The notes: a model not told the origin generated them from the letters alone. Counted from the first letter of the stretch, positions 1-11,877 are shown. The stretch is DNA of 64,000 nucleotides from Zanthoxylum bungeanum (GCA_019454045.1 SKCR01010151.1:372001-436000); one strand, 5' to 3'. Made by a program: numbers and translations.

Positions 1-278
1 ATTGACAATGAGTTGTCTACATGATGAATATACGTAGGCGAGAACGTGCCAAAGCTGTGAGCTGAAATATATTCATTGGATCCACCTTTCACTATTTGTA
101 TTTAATTTAATTATTAAATCTTTGTATTATGTTTGGGGATTACAGTATTGCATGATTTAGTGGGAGGGGCATTTTTAGATTAAAAATTCATGATCTAGTT
201 AATGCTTTTGGTACTATATGAAATGAAACTGCTTAATTTCTGCTAACCGTTTTTCGTAATCTATATGATAGATTTGCG

Positions 279-1100
279 ATGGAGGCACAATCGACTAATC
301 CGTTTGCGAGTATGTTGGATACGAACAAACTTAAAGGCGCTGAGAACTTCGCCGATTGGGATTTGTATTTAAGGATTGTCATTGATTCCGAAAAGTTGGG
401 ATATGTACTCGAGGGTCCGCTGTCCCTTATTGTGTCTGAGGACGCAACACCGGAGGAACACCAAGTTTTCCAAGCTTAGAATGATGATGATTTAAAAGTT
501 AAATCATAAATCTTAAGTTCACTGGCACCAGGACTCAAGAAACAATACTATGGCATGACAGATGCGTATAATATGATGATGCGATTAAGAGAATCATATA
601 TGAACCAAGAACAAATTGTTGTTCATAAAGTTGCGATGGAACTGTTCCATGCGCGACTGGACGAGGGGCAAGCTGTGAGCTCGCATGTTCTTCACTTGAT
701 CGATTTGATCGAACAACTGAGGCAACATAATCTCCATCTAAATGATATTCTCGATATGAGTGTCAGTCTTGGTTCGCTCCCAGCTTCATATCGCCAATTC
801 GTGATGTATTTCAACATGAATGAGATTATCTGTTCCTACCATGAACTGCATAGGATGCTGATCACGGCGGAAGAGGACCTAAGGAATGGAGTACCGACTC
901 GCCCTCCGAAACCTACTTCAGTCTCTGCTTCTTCCCAGGCCTGGCTAAACTGAAAGAAGATGAAAGTGAAGAAGAAGAAAGGTTTTGGTTCTCAACCACA
1001 AGGAAAGATAGCAAAGCCCAAGAGGGCTTCCGAAGACAAATGCCATCACTGCAGCAAAGTCAGGCACTGGAAAAGGAACTGTACTGACTACATTGCCTAG
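279..1100 (+). pseudogene. Copia V gag with zinc knuckle, several in-frame stops
   Basis: One reading frame runs through the whole stretch. It starts at ATG 279 (MEAQSTNPFASML) and shows the copia gag signature GAENFADWDLYLRIV near residues 22-36. A UBN2-like helical region spans about 555-870. A retroviral zinc knuckle C-X2-C-X4-H-X4-C lies at about 1041-1082 (CHHCSKVRHWKRNC). The frame is interrupted by point stops at 477-479, 507-509, 951-953 and just after the knuckle, with no obvious frameshift. Gag would package the RNA in the virus-like particle. It is decayed and surely non-functional. Confidence 0.85.
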
Positions 1101-2021
1101 ATAAGGAAGAAGTGAGCATCTACATCAGGTACATTTATTTTTTCAGTTATTGATATCTCACTGGCTTGTGAAGCTGTTACATCCAGCTCGATTTTCGATT
1201 CTGCTTGTCCTGTTCACATTTGCAATTCGTTGCAGGTGCTGAAGGAAGTAAGAAACTGAAGCCTAGAGAGATGCAGTTGTGTTTTGGGAGTGTAGACTCT
1301 CTAGATGCAGTTGCATTGGGAGTATGCGAGATCCCTTTGCAGAATGGGAACCTTTTGTTGTATGATTGCTATGTTGTACCAAGTTGTGTAGCAAATATTA
1401 TATCTATTTTTGTATTAGATACAAAAGGTTATCATCTTAATATTAAGAATTGTTCTTTGTATTTATATGATAAACGTAATATTTAGATCCTTTGTTGTCC
1501 AAATGAGCATGGTCATTACATATTGCATACTTCTAAAGATATTTTGAATACTGGGATTAATAAACGTAGTTTACTTGTTGTTAATGATATTGAACTTTGG
1601 CATATGAGACTAGGTCATATAGGCGTTAAATGCCTTACCCAATTGGTTAGGAATGGTTTGATACCAGATCTCACCATTGAACCCTATCCAACTTGTGAAT
1701 TGTGTAATCAGGGTAAGATGACCAAAGCCCTATTTTCTGGTGTTGGACACCGCGCCACTAATTTACTGGAACTTGTACATTCTGATGTATGTGGTCCACT
1801 AAGTCAGACTGCTCACAGTGGTTATTCATACTTTGTTACCTTTACCGATGATATGTCATGGTACAATTATGTCTATTTGATGCTACATAAATCGGAAACC
1901 TTTGAAAAGTTCAAAGAGTTCCGAAATGAAGTAGAAAAATAATCTGGTCAATATATTAAATGCCTTCGATCTGATCGAGGCGGCGAATATATGAGCAGTG
2001 AGTTCATGGATTATATGAAGG
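1101..2021 (+). pseudogene. Copia V protease / GAG-pre-integrase / integrase fragment
   Basis: The protease active-site region is readable at about 1192-1230 as IFDSACPVHIC, where the usual DSG triad has become DSA. A frameshift near 1235 moves the frame; residues of the protease C-terminal half follow to 1486. GAG-pre-integrase is clear at 1590-1740 (LWHMRLGHIGVKCL, then CELCNQGKM). The integrase core begins with LVHSDVCGPL at about 1770 and reaches the DRGGEY segment at about 1973-1993. The integrase is cut at 2021 by the W LTR. Stops and the DSA change show it is dead. Confidence 0.85.
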
Positions 2022-2481
2022 TGTTGGAAATTATCAAGTAACAACAAAAGTTGTTAAATAACAACAATTAGTAAAATGTTAAATGAGGACCATATGGTAC
2101 ACCAATGATGGTAATATTTTTGGAAGGGTTAGAGAAAGTCATTATGCATCCAAATACATGTGATTACATAGTAATCAATGCATGTGATTACATAGTAATC
2201 AAGGCTTACTTCCAAATACATGTGAGCTAATAGGAAGTAATGCATGTGAAGTTATATTGACTTGATTTCCCTCCTATAAATAAGAGCATTTGCTTATCGA
2301 GTTAAGCAATCAATTAAGTTTGATTAAGAACATCTCTACAAGAAAAAATGTATGCAATTATGGTGTGATTAACTTAGGTTTATTTCAATTATTTTGTAAA
2401 TAAATTAGGACTAGTAATACATGTTGGTTAGATCCTAAGATGACAAATATGTAAATATATTAGGGATTATGTTTCCTAACA
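2022..2481 (+). repeat. 5' LTR of Copia W (about 460 bp)
   Basis: The LTR opens TGTTGGAAAT and closes TTTCCTAACA, matching terminal inverted repeats with the canonical TG...CA. It is followed directly by a PBS. A partner copy of its first 185 bp lies at 31912-32097 in the same orientation. It interrupts the integrase of Copia V. The five bases before it are GAAGG; no matching TSD could be found because the 3' LTR is truncated. Confidence 0.88.
2275..2282 (+). promoter_or_regulatory. TATA box in W LTR
   Basis: TATAAATA lies in the second half of the LTR and is preceded by CCTCC. This position is usual for the U3/R promoter of a copia LTR. Confidence 0.55.
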
Positions 2482-2482
2482 T

Positions 2483-2494
2483 TGGTATCAGTAG
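2483..2494 (+). other. Primer-binding site of Copia W (initiator tRNA-Met)
   Basis: TTGGTATCAG follows the LTR end by one base. It matches the TGGTATCAGAGC complement of initiator Met-tRNA over its first nine or ten bases, then diverges. Confidence 0.75.
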
Positions 2495-2789
2495 CTTAAA
2501 TGCATGTATTCTAATTAGATTACACAAAATTGCATGAACATGCATGAAAGTTGTAGAAAATCCTTATGTTTTTTGTTTTTACAAAATTATTTTTCTTCCA
2601 ACTTTGGGCCGTAATAACTCTCTGTAGAAATTGATAATCACATGTTCAAATATGTTTTAAAAACTAGGACATGATATCTTCAATTTGGTATATCATTTGC
2701 TTAATTTGGATTAAAAATGAGAACGATATAGACCCTAGAAGTTGGCTAGACGAATCTATCTTTACCCAGAAAAACACTCCCAGAATAGA

Positions 2790-2985
2790 TGTACTACATG
2801 TCATCCGATATTTAGAAAATCAGACGACAAGTCATCCGATTTGTGTACGACAAGTCATACATTTAGAGGTGAAAGGGATGACATGTCGTCCAAAAAATAT
2901 TAACCAACAAGTCATTTGCCTTTGCATAATTAACCGACATGTCATACGGTTACAGAACTCACAGACGGCATGTCATCTATGCGTG
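2790..2985 (+). repeat. Spaced array of ACATGTCAT / ACAAGTCAT motifs
   Basis: Seven imperfect copies of (G)ACAWGTCAT occur at roughly 2797, 2826, 2848, 2879, 2908, 2937 and 2966, some 22-31 bp apart. GACATGTC is itself a palindrome. The copies are embedded in otherwise non-repetitive sequence. Confidence 0.6.
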
Positions 2986-3390
2986 TGACTTGGCCAACTT
3001 GGCCGGCGCGTGAGAGCGCTTGAGGGCGAGTGGGAGCCCGTGGCCGGCGTGTGGAGGCGCTTGAGCCACTACTGTGGCGCGTGTATGGCGCATGAAGATT
3101 TGTGTCGGCCAGTGTGGGTCATGTCTGTATCGATTTTCTTCGGTAATTCCGATCCATCGTGATTGAATGTCTAATCCTTTTTGCATATTCTTATAATCGG
3201 CTATGATAAATTTATTTTATCACATAAACTTTGTGTCTATACAATTTAATAAATATCTTTGTGATGTTTATTTTAGTCAATGTAACTTTGTGTGTTTCAT
3301 TGTGTTGATTTTTCTCTGTATTTATTGCAGAACATTCATGCCGATTATTCAAAAAAACTGCAAAAAAGGTTGTGACGTCCGCACAAAGTG

Positions 3391-3842
3391 AAAAATTAAA
3401 AGACATGTTTCTAGATATGGATAAGTATCGGATGAGTGAATACGATGATTTGATTTCGCATATCATCACTTTTAATAACATGTTACAAGAGTCAATATGG
3501 GAAGCTAATTGGATATGACAACCAAATAGACTCAGAATGCTACGAAATACTCTTCCTGAAATATGGCAAAAACGATTTACTGATATTTGGGAATTAATAA
3601 CTCATACAGAAGAACTACGTGTTCAGTATAACATAGCCATTGAGAGGTTGTCAATTGAGTATCTCAGACATAAGGCAAAAGATACGATTTTTCCTTTGAT
3701 GTCTCGACATCGTTGCAGAGATCCTAGATTTTCTAAGGATTCCTATGATTGTCCAAGATCAATTACAAGTTACCCAAAGAATTTAAGGATTCTTATCCTA
3801 AGACATTTATTCGTTGGAAATCTAGAACCGGAAAAGTTCTAA
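3391..3842 (+). pseudogene. Possible gag-like remnant, not confidently recognised
   Basis: A mostly open stretch encodes a basic, helix-rich polypeptide with one in-frame stop near 3518. The segment around residues ISHIITFNNML and RNTLPEIWQKRF vaguely resembles the UBN2 part of copia gag proteins. No zinc knuckle was seen. It lies between the W PBS and the better W gag at 4339, so it could belong to an older insertion inside the leader. I would not assign a function. Confidence 0.35.
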
Positions 3843-3896
3843 CTGTTAGATATTAGTTTCTTTTATGACAAAACTATGTTACGAAGTAACTGTGTG

Positions 3897-4085
3897 TAAT
3901 AATTTATTATTTCACGGCATGTAAATATTGTATTTATATGTATGATGTTCTATGTTGAATTTAATTTATGTAATTAAATCAATGACTGTCATGTGCGTAA
4001 TGATTTATTATTTCACGGCATGTAAATATTGTATTTATATGGATGTTTTATGTTGAATTTAATTTATGTAATTAAATCACTGAGT
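3897..4085 (+). repeat. Tandem duplication (about 104 bp unit)
   Basis: The block TTTATTATTTCACGGCATG onward through ATTAAATCA appears twice, at about 3900-3985 and 4003-4085. The two copies are almost identical, the second lacking a few bases. Both are non-coding. Confidence 0.75.
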
Positions 4086-4338
4086 GTCATGTACATTAAT
4101 TGTCACATGATTAAAATATTCTAAAAATTTATTTAATTTTTTAGAAAATAATTTTACATGATTGATTATGTTGATAATATTTTCACATTGGGTAATTGGA
4201 TGATGATTGGACAAATAATGACATTTTGACTCTAACCTCATTGAAATTTTTTATTAAACATAATTCGTTTCATGATAATAAGGCAATGATATTAACAATT
4301 GTGCATGAATGTCTGTAGAAACTTTGTGTTTTTTTGAT

Positions 4339-5867
4339 ATGGCTTCCGCAACAAAGAACATTATCGCTGAACTCAACAAGGGTGAGAAACTGAATGGCGA
4401 TAATTATGAAATTTGGAGCATGAAAATCCAATATGTCTTAGAAGAACAAGAGGTTCTTGAAACCTTGAAAATGAGCATGGATGAACCTGAACAAGGCACT
4501 ACGACCCAACACAGGCGAGACCGAGAGGCTTATGAGGCCTGGAAGAAAAAGAATTTCATTACCCGCATTACGTTGCTAAGCAGTATGGATAATGACCTAA
4601 TGAAAAAGTTCAGGAATATGACATGGCTAAGGACATGTGGTCCACACTAGCTGAAAAGTTTGGTAGTACATCAATAACCAAACTCAGGTCACTGACAATC
4701 AAGTTTGACACATACAAGAAACTCCATGAGTTCACTATGTCAAAACACTTGAGGCAAATGTCAAACATGATTAATGAACTGGCAGATGCTGGTCATGTTC
4801 TTACAGATGAACAACAAGTCCAAGCGGTCATTCATTCTCTTCTAAATAGCTGGGAGCATATGAAGATGCATTTGACCCACAATGAGAGCATTAAAACCTT
4901 TGATGATGTTAAACGTCACCTTGAATTAGAAAGCGACCGACTCGCGGCTGCTAAGTCAAATACTGAAGTGTATATGACAGAAACTAGCAAACCTGGGGGT
5001 TTCAAGAAAAAAAGAAAATTTCATGGTGGTGGGTTCCAGTTAAAAAAAGAACAAAATTCTCCCAAGTCAGAAAAGAAACAGAAAACTAATCAACACGAGA
5101 AAGGAAAACTTCCTACCAAAAAGAAAAACATGGCAAAGGTTAAATGCTATAACTTTGGTAAGAAAGGTCATTTTGCTCATGACTGCACTGAGCCAAAAAA
5201 GGTGAATACCATTCGTGCATATTTAAATGAAATATGTGTTTCAAGTTCAATCTTTCTAACTGAATCTAATCCTTTGTGGACTGTAGACTCAGGAGCCACA
5301 GACCATGTAGCGAAGGATAGAGATGCCTTCGTGGAATTTCGACGAATTTCATCTGGGGTGAAATGGATTTATGTTGGCAACAACTCACGGGTTGAATTCA
5401 AAGGAATAGGAACATGCAAGTTAGTGATGCATGGTGGAAAAACTTTACTACTACATGATATATTGTTTGCTCCACAAATTCGTCGAAATTTAGTTTTTGT
5501 GTTGGTTTTGGTTAATTTAGGTTTCAATTTGAACTTTCATAAATTTGGTGTTGATTTGTACTTAGGTACAATACACTATGGTTCTAGTTATTTTGTTGAT
5601 GGTTTTATTGTATTGAATGTTGAATGTTTCAATCACAATTCCAGTTTTTCGTTTATTACTTCATTTGCCAGTGATGATAGTGATGTAACTGTGTGGCATG
5701 CTAGACTTGGCCACATTGGCCAGCAAATAATGAACAGATTAGCCAAAGAAGGCTTTCTGGGAAACATTGAGAAGGTAGATTTGTCAACCTGTGAATATTG
5801 CCTGGCTGGAAAACTGCGAGAAAATCATTTGGAAAAGCGACTAGAGCAGAATTTCCATTACAATTAA
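4339..5867 (+). pseudogene. Copia W gag-protease-GAG-pre-integrase
   Basis: The start is taken at ATG 4339 (MASATKNIIAELNKGEKL) rather than the upstream ATG 4309, because copia gags usually begin near this DUF4219-type motif. Domains in order: DUF4219/UBN2 gag; a one-base frameshift near 4610; the rest of gag to about 5100; a zinc knuckle at about 5138-5187 whose second cysteine is phenylalanine (CYNFGKKGHFAHDC); aspartic protease with an intact DSGATDH at about 5284-5304; GAG-pre-integrase WHARLGHI at about 5693; and CEYCLAGK at about 5789. It ends at a stop at 5865. The frameshift and lost zinc ligand make it a pseudogene. Confidence 0.88.
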
Positions 5868-6983
5868 TCCATTAAGATATCTGTGGTCCAATGAATGTCA
5901 GAGCAAGGCATATAGCATCTTATTTCATCACATTCATAGTTGATTTTACACGCTTTATTTATGTATATTTGATTGCTCATAAATCCGAAGCATTAGAATG
6001 TTTTAAAAAATTTATGAATTTAACAAAAAATTAATTAGACAAGAAAATTAAAGCACTACGCACCCACCGTGGTCGTGAGTACTTATCTGATCAGTTCAGA
6101 GAATTATTAGTCGTCAGTTGACTACTCCTGCTACTCCTTAACAAATGGTGTTGCGGAAAGAAGAAATAGAACTCTTCTTGAAATGGTTAGGTCTATGATG
6201 GCACAAGCAAATTTGCCTATAACCTATTGGGGTGATGCATTATTAACTGCCACATATGTACTTAACCGAGTGCCATCAAAATCTGTGTCCACCACACCAT
6301 ATGAGTTATGGACAGGTCACAAACCAGATATTCACTTTCTGAAACCTTGGGGTTGTGCGGTCTATGTACATGTGTGTTCTCACGAACTTGGAAAGTTAGG
6401 CCCAAGAGGAAAAAAATGTATATTTATAAGATATTCTGAACAATCAAAAGGATATATTTGCATAAGTGAACATGAAAATGGAGGCGTGATAGAATTTGAA
6501 TCACGAGATATCACATTTTTAGAAAATGATTTTCTTAAGCAGGGAAAGATAGTTCATGATTTATCTATATATGAAACTCAGGATCACATGGATCACATGA
6601 TTGGTGAACACTCTGGTTTACCTAACTCAAGTGGGAGTGATGAGAGAAATTTGAGAAAATATGATGAATCTGTTTTACATGAATCTCATAATGATGAATT
6701 AGTTTCACGTAAGTCTCCTTTACGTGATCCGAGTGAGAGTGATGTACATAATCCAAGTGGGAGTAATGTACATGATCCAAATGGAAATAATATGGAAAGT
6801 GAGGAATCAGTTCCACCACTAGAATCCCAATTGCGACATAGTAATCGTATAGGCATTCCTCGACGTCATTTGGATATCGAAGGAGAAACCTTTATGATTC
6901 TACATCAAGAGGGTGAAGAACCTAGAAACATAAAAGAGGCTCTTCAGTGTTCCGCTAAGGAAAAATGGATGAAAGCAATGTAA
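5868..6983 (+). pseudogene. Copia W integrase and acidic linker
   Basis: The integrase core is frame-broken between 5868 and 6180, with readable scraps of the conserved catalytic region. The C-terminal part is open from about 6139 (GVAERRNRTLLEMVRSMM, then YWGDALLTATYVLNR). A serine/asparagine/aspartate-rich linker follows at about 6600-6800 with short imperfect repeats of the type DPSGSNVH. The frame ends at a stop at 6981, where the first RT residues (KEALQ...KWMKAM) already begin. Confidence 0.85.
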
Positions 6984-8480
6984 GACGAAATAGAGTCAAT
7001 GAGGTCCAACCAATTTTGGAAATTAGTTGATCTACCTAAAGGACACAAAGCTATCAAGAATAAATGGGTTCTTAAAATAAAGCGTAATGACGATGGCAAT
7101 ATCGAAAGATATAAAGCACGACTTGTAGCAAAAGGGTATATATAACAGAAAAGAATTGACTATGAAGAAATTTTCACCTGTTGTAAGGTTTACCTCAATT
7201 CGCTTGATTCTGGCTATAGTAGCAAGCATGGATCTAGAATTACATCAAATGGATGTAAAAACTGATTTTCTCAATGGAGAACTTGATGAAGTAATCTACA
7301 TAGAACAACCAATAGGTTTCATAAAAGAAAAGAAAAAAGAGAAAGTATGTAGACTTTTAAAATCTATATATGGTCTCAAGCAATCGTCTAGACAATAGTA
7401 TATACGATTCCATAATACAATCATTTCAAATGATTTCACAATGATAGATGAGGATCATTGTGTGTACACCAAGAGAGATAAAGATAAGTTCATTATCTTA
7501 TCTTTGTACATGGATGATATACTTATAGCTGAAAATGATAAGGAGTTTGTAAAACACATCAAAGAATAGTTATCATCTAACTTCGAGATGAAAAATATGG
7601 GTGAAACTCCAATATTCTTGGGGTTAAGATCTCAAGAAATTGTTCAAAGAATTTATTATCTCTTTCACATTAGTCATACATAAAGAAATTCTTGAACGCT
7701 TTTAAATGTATGCTTGCAAACCCATTGATACTCCTATCACAAAAACTGAAGCTTTGAGTCGTAGATTGTGTCCTGAAACTCCACAGGAAAAGGAAAAAAT
7801 GAAGGAAGTTCCTTATACAAATGCAATTGGAAGTTTAATGTACGCAATGTTATGTACAAGATCTGATATCTGTTTCGCTGTTGAAATGGTAAGTATATAC
7901 CAATCCAATCAAGGACTAGCACATTGGAAAGCAGTTAAAAGAATATTTAGGTATATGAGAGGGACAACTGATTACTCATTGTGTTATCAAGGAAATAATC
8001 TGCAATTGCGAGGCTATACTGATGCTGATTGGGGAGGAGATTTAGATGAAAGAAAATCTACCTCCGGTTTTATTTTCTTGCTAAACAATGGTGCCATTTC
8101 ATGGAGCAGTAAGAAAAAAATCTTGTATAGCCTTATCCACAATAGAGCCTGAATTTGTGGCATTTTCGTCGGCAGTACAAGAGGCTGTGTGGTTGAAAAG
8201 GTTCTTGAATCATTTGGGTATGTCAAATAAAGTTTCTGGTCCAGTATTAGTTAACTGTGATAGTGAAGCAGCGATAGCCTACAAAAAATACCCAAAATTC
8301 CATTGTAAAACGAAACATATAGATACCAAATATAACTTTGTGAAAAACATAGTTGCACGAGAAGAGGTAAACATGAAGTACATTTCTATGCAAGAAATGG
8401 TAGCAGATCCATTGACCAGGCCTGTTCCTAGAGATGTCTTTGTTAGACATGTAAAAACCCATGGATTGCGTAGATGTTAA
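6984..8480 (+). pseudogene. Copia W reverse transcriptase and RNase H
   Basis: RT motifs are readable in order: NKWVLKIKRN near 7061, ARLVAKGY near 7120, MDVKTDFLNGEL near 7250, SIYGLKQSSRQ near 7363, and the catalytic YMDD at 7507-7518. RNase H follows with TDADWGGD at about 8017 and DSEAAIAYKK at about 8258. Defects include in-frame stops near 7143, 7396 and 7567, a frameshift near 7166, and a frameshift in an A-run near 8115. It ends at a stop at 8478. All catalytic regions can be recognised, but the gene cannot be translated as a whole. Confidence 0.9.
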
Positions 8481-8873
8481 TGTGCTTACATATTATGATA
8501 TGTATTTTTCCCAAATAATGTTTACTAATGTTAATACTCATTGATGTTTGTATTCAATGCTTACATGTTAATATGTTGATACATATTTTAAACAAATATA
8601 CTATTAGTTAGTATGAGAAGTATGTCAGATAAGTGAATGATTGGCCTTCTCACACGGGCAATCACTCCATTACTTTATGTTAATGGGAGATGAGACAAAT
8701 TTTTAAGCTAATTATCTGAGTGGTAATTTAGAGAGCTCAAGCTTGAAAATTAAGTAAAGTCGTTATAAGGTCATTTTCTCTGTGATATGACTTAAGATGA
8801 ATAAATATGTTTCACCTTACATGTCTTAATGTCATATATGAGTTAGACATTGTGTATTGTCTGAACTATAATC
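8481..8873 (+). other. 3' untranslated part of Copia W before the Y1 insertion
   Basis: This is AT-rich, non-coding sequence. No LTR start was found here. The W element most likely resumes at 31270, after the inserted Y1. Confidence 0.5.
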
Positions 8874-10816
8874 TGTTAAGGATATGCCCTATACCCAACT
8901 TGTGGATGGGCTATATGTACATGTATTTGTAATATTTTCATTAATTAATAAAATGTCAATCTTTATTATACGTGTCTTACATAACTTATATGAATCATCA
9001 AACACTGTAATAAAGCCCTTGGAGTAATAAGATGATGGCTTCCACGCCTTTTGAGAATCATTACTCTTAAAGGTTCCTAGTCATAGTTTTGTGAATAATC
9101 TGAGCATTCACAAAGCGGAGAGACTAGCATGATGATATGATCCGCCCTTAAGTGGGGTAGCCGATCTCATAGGCTACTAACGGAGATCCATCCGCTTGGT
9201 GTATAACATGGATGCATGAGTTGCTCGTGTCCATCGAACTGACCGCTAAAAGTTTTCACATGGAGTGTTTATCCCATGTGTCTGTGAGAACTTTCATGTA
9301 TCGATTGTATGACTAGTCCTTAGACTTGAGGTCCTTAAATCTTATGTGTGGATCAAATAACTTTGACATTCTCCTTCCCCGGTTCAAAAGATCCGGTCAT
9401 AAGGGTATGATTGGGTCATTTGTTGAAACACATGAAGTTTGTAAAGATACAATAAAGAATCGCCACTCTCTCGGATAATATTTTCTTATAATAGTAGTAT
9501 TCCAGTTCGTGGGTTGATATGTGTGATCAGTGCTTGAGACTGTGGCCGCAACGGAAGAATCATGTGAGATTCTTGGGTTAGCACGATTCATGACACTATC
9601 AAAATCATACCTTTGACTATATGGGTGGGCACTTTCCATATCCTAGGTCAAACGGTGGGGATACAGTGAGGCGATGGATCGTATCATATGTAAATCGCAT
9701 ACAGAATGGGTATATATATATTTCCTTCTCATTTTGGGGCATTGTCATGTTGCTAGATGTCAACCTTGGTCATTGAAATCGAACGACCATCTGATCGGAG
9801 GATAATTTATGTTCGATTAAATTATCACGATTCATTTCATGTCCAACTTGAGGGGAACCCAAAAGGTCACACACAACAAAGTCGAAATCAATGGTTAACA
9901 GTGCACAATACAAATTTAACAGCATATATGATTGCTATAGGAATTGTTCATAAATGGTTCAATGTGTTTAATTATTGAACAGATCATTTATGAGGTTCCA
10001 TAGTGGCTTAGGGATTGATGAATGACGATAAGGGGCACTTTGGAAATTGGAATAAAAAAAAAATGTGAATAGTAACGTGAATAGTAATTTTTTTTGTTAT
10101 TTGTTTTGAATTCCAATTCGGCCCAAAATCTTATTAGGGTTTTATAATCTCATTAAACCACTAAATTAAGATCCAATGGCTAAGATTAAATTAGAATTTA
10201 TCCCACATCGGATTCTTAATTAATTTTGTTGTCTTTGGGCACCTATATAAACCCAAAGAATTCTTTATAAAATTTTGTACCAAACCTTTCATATATTGAG
10301 TTTATATAAGTGAGCAACTCTAAAGTTTAAGAGTAAGCCACTGATTTTTGAGCATCCTTAAGTCTAATTGACTAGAGCAACCTCGAGTTAAAAGTTTTGA
10401 GGTATTTGCCTAGGCTAGCACCAAGGGCAAAATACCCGTGCACTCAAGGCGTAGTCTTGCCGTTAAGTTTTGGCTTTAGTGTGTGCATCTTTGGAGGCCA
10501 CACACTTGGGTGGCTCTTTGGAACGTGGAAGAGCTTGCTGAGTTCGAGAAAAGCTTGTAGATTTGAGTGAGGACTGGAGGAGTCTTCGGTTCAAGTAAGT
10601 CTTTTATTTCTTTATTTTAATTAGAGTTCTTATGATAGTTAACATGTTTAGGTTTATGTTCTTTGCATGTTTTATGAGTTTTTATGCTTAGAATATATAG
10701 TGACATGCCTAGGCTTGTAGAATAATCAAAACAAATGGGTATTGGGTAAAGGTATAGCGGCATCATAATTTGATTTATTAATTTTTCCGCTGCGCACTCG
10801 CAGCCGCTTCCCAACA
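8874..10816 (+). repeat. 5' LTR of Copia Y1 (about 1.94 kb)
   Basis: It opens TGTTAAGGATATGCC and ends CTTCCCAACA, directly followed by GTGGTATCAG. Two further copies lie at 29321-31269 and 44123-46034. The protein-like stretch at 9757-9978 is conserved between copies only because the LTR is; I do not call it a gene. Confidence 0.9.
10244..10251 (+). promoter_or_regulatory. TATA box in Y 5' LTR
   Basis: TATATAAA is present at the same relative place in all three Y LTRs (30696-30703 and 45488-45495). It is followed by a leader that ends in the LTR terminus. Confidence 0.6.
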
Positions 10817-10817
10817 G

Positions 10818-10827
10818 TGGTATCAGC
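10818..10827 (+). other. Primer-binding site of Copia Y1 (initiator tRNA-Met)
   Basis: TGGTATCAGC lies one base after the LTR end and matches the initiator tRNA-Met complement. Confidence 0.8.
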
Positions 10828-11877
10828 GCGTCGTTTTTGTTTTGATTAGTTCTCTCTCATTTGAACTCGAAATTGGGTGTATAAAAGCTCAGTGCAAAGC
10901 TAACACCCTGAACGTAATTTTAGGTACAAGTTTTGCATGATTTGGTTAAGATTTGAATTGTGAAATTGCATTTAAAGTTCACGCATCTGTAAAAAAATAT
11001 GAATAGTAAATTTATTTGAATAAAATAAAATGTAATATCATAGTTAAATATTAATCAAAGTTATTTAATGCCTAAATAATTCCAACATATTAAAACTCAT
11101 ATGCTTGATGATTCTATGTATGATTAGAATTGGCATGATTATTTTAGGGTGCAGCATCTAGAGACTTTCTAAGGAAATAGAGAGTGTATTGCTTATCCCT
11201 TAGCTAAGTAATTATTCCGTGATGAACTTAGAGATTTATTACCTTTAAGGCTAATAAATATAAATCACTTGTTTATAATAAAAGACATTATAAAAGATAC
11301 AAGTGGGGTGAGACCAAGGTGTTAATAAAACTTTCCAAACTAAAGTTAATATAACCAAAGCTATTACTAGAGTTAGATAATGATTTGGTGTCTTCCTTCA
11401 CTCACTACCTTTTTACAGTCAAAAGGAAAAGGTGTGAAGACATCTAGATAATCATTTACTCAAAGCTTACCTTAAAGCATATTTAAAGTGTTGGATTAAT
11501 TTGGACGATCTATTGTTTATTCCTGTCACCAAGGCAATAAGAGCCTAAGAGGTAAGGGTATTTAAGAGAGTTCGCTCCACCCTCCCTCTGGGGAATTTTC
11601 AATGGAGGAATCCATTTGACAGTTATTCACTTAAACTTGCTAAAATCCTCAATAATAATTTAAGTATAAAATTTACCTCCCATTGTAAAATATAGACCCA
11701 AAGGGCTTAAACCGAATTGGCAGGACTAGGCTTTACCAGACTGACAAATACCAATTTGTCCCTAAATCATACTATTGACAATGGTTTGACTTTTCTGAGT
11801 CATAAGACGCAGCGACCCTTAAGCGTGGTCTTATAACTTAGTGGCAAAGATTGGGTGTCAACAAGGACTAGCATAAG
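10828..11877 (+). other. Y1 leader containing a segment shared with gypsy G1
   Basis: This is non-coding. At about 11375-11640 it is clearly similar to the reverse complement of 17530-17800, part of the leader of the minus-strand gypsy element G1. Shared strings include TTTGGTGTCTTCCTTCA and GTTCGCTCCACCCTCCCTC. No gag was found here. Confidence 0.6.

Larger units (their letters stand above)
1..2021 (+). mobile_element. Copia V, internal fragment (gag to integrase), cut by Copia W
   Basis: This is a truncated Ty1/copia internal region in the order gag, zinc knuckle, protease, GAG-pre-integrase, integrase core. It runs into the window from the left; I see no LTR or PBS of its own in bases 1-278, which appear non-coding. 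It ends abruptly inside the integrase after the motif LRSDRGGEY, where the LTR of Copia W begins at 2022. No continuation was found after W ends near 32097, so the right half of V is missing or lies elsewhere. Confidence 0.85.
2495..4338 (+). other. Long leader of Copia W: motif array, GC island, gag-like scrap, tandem duplication
   Basis: This 1.8 kb stretch between PBS and the main gag is much longer than a usual copia leader. It holds four things. First, a spaced array of ACATGTCAT-like motifs at 2790-2985. Second, a GC-rich block at 2989-3130 that stands out from the AT-rich surroundings. Third, a protein-like remnant at 3391-3842 with an RLRMLRNTLPEIW motif that may be a decayed gag segment. 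Fourth, a direct duplication of about 100 bp at 3897-4085. An inserted older element cannot be excluded. Confidence 0.6.

Noticed and set aside
9757..9978. 73-codon frame conserved at 30205-30426
   Set aside because: Conserved only because both are copies of the Y LTR; the third copy at 45000-45230 breaks it. No domain seen.
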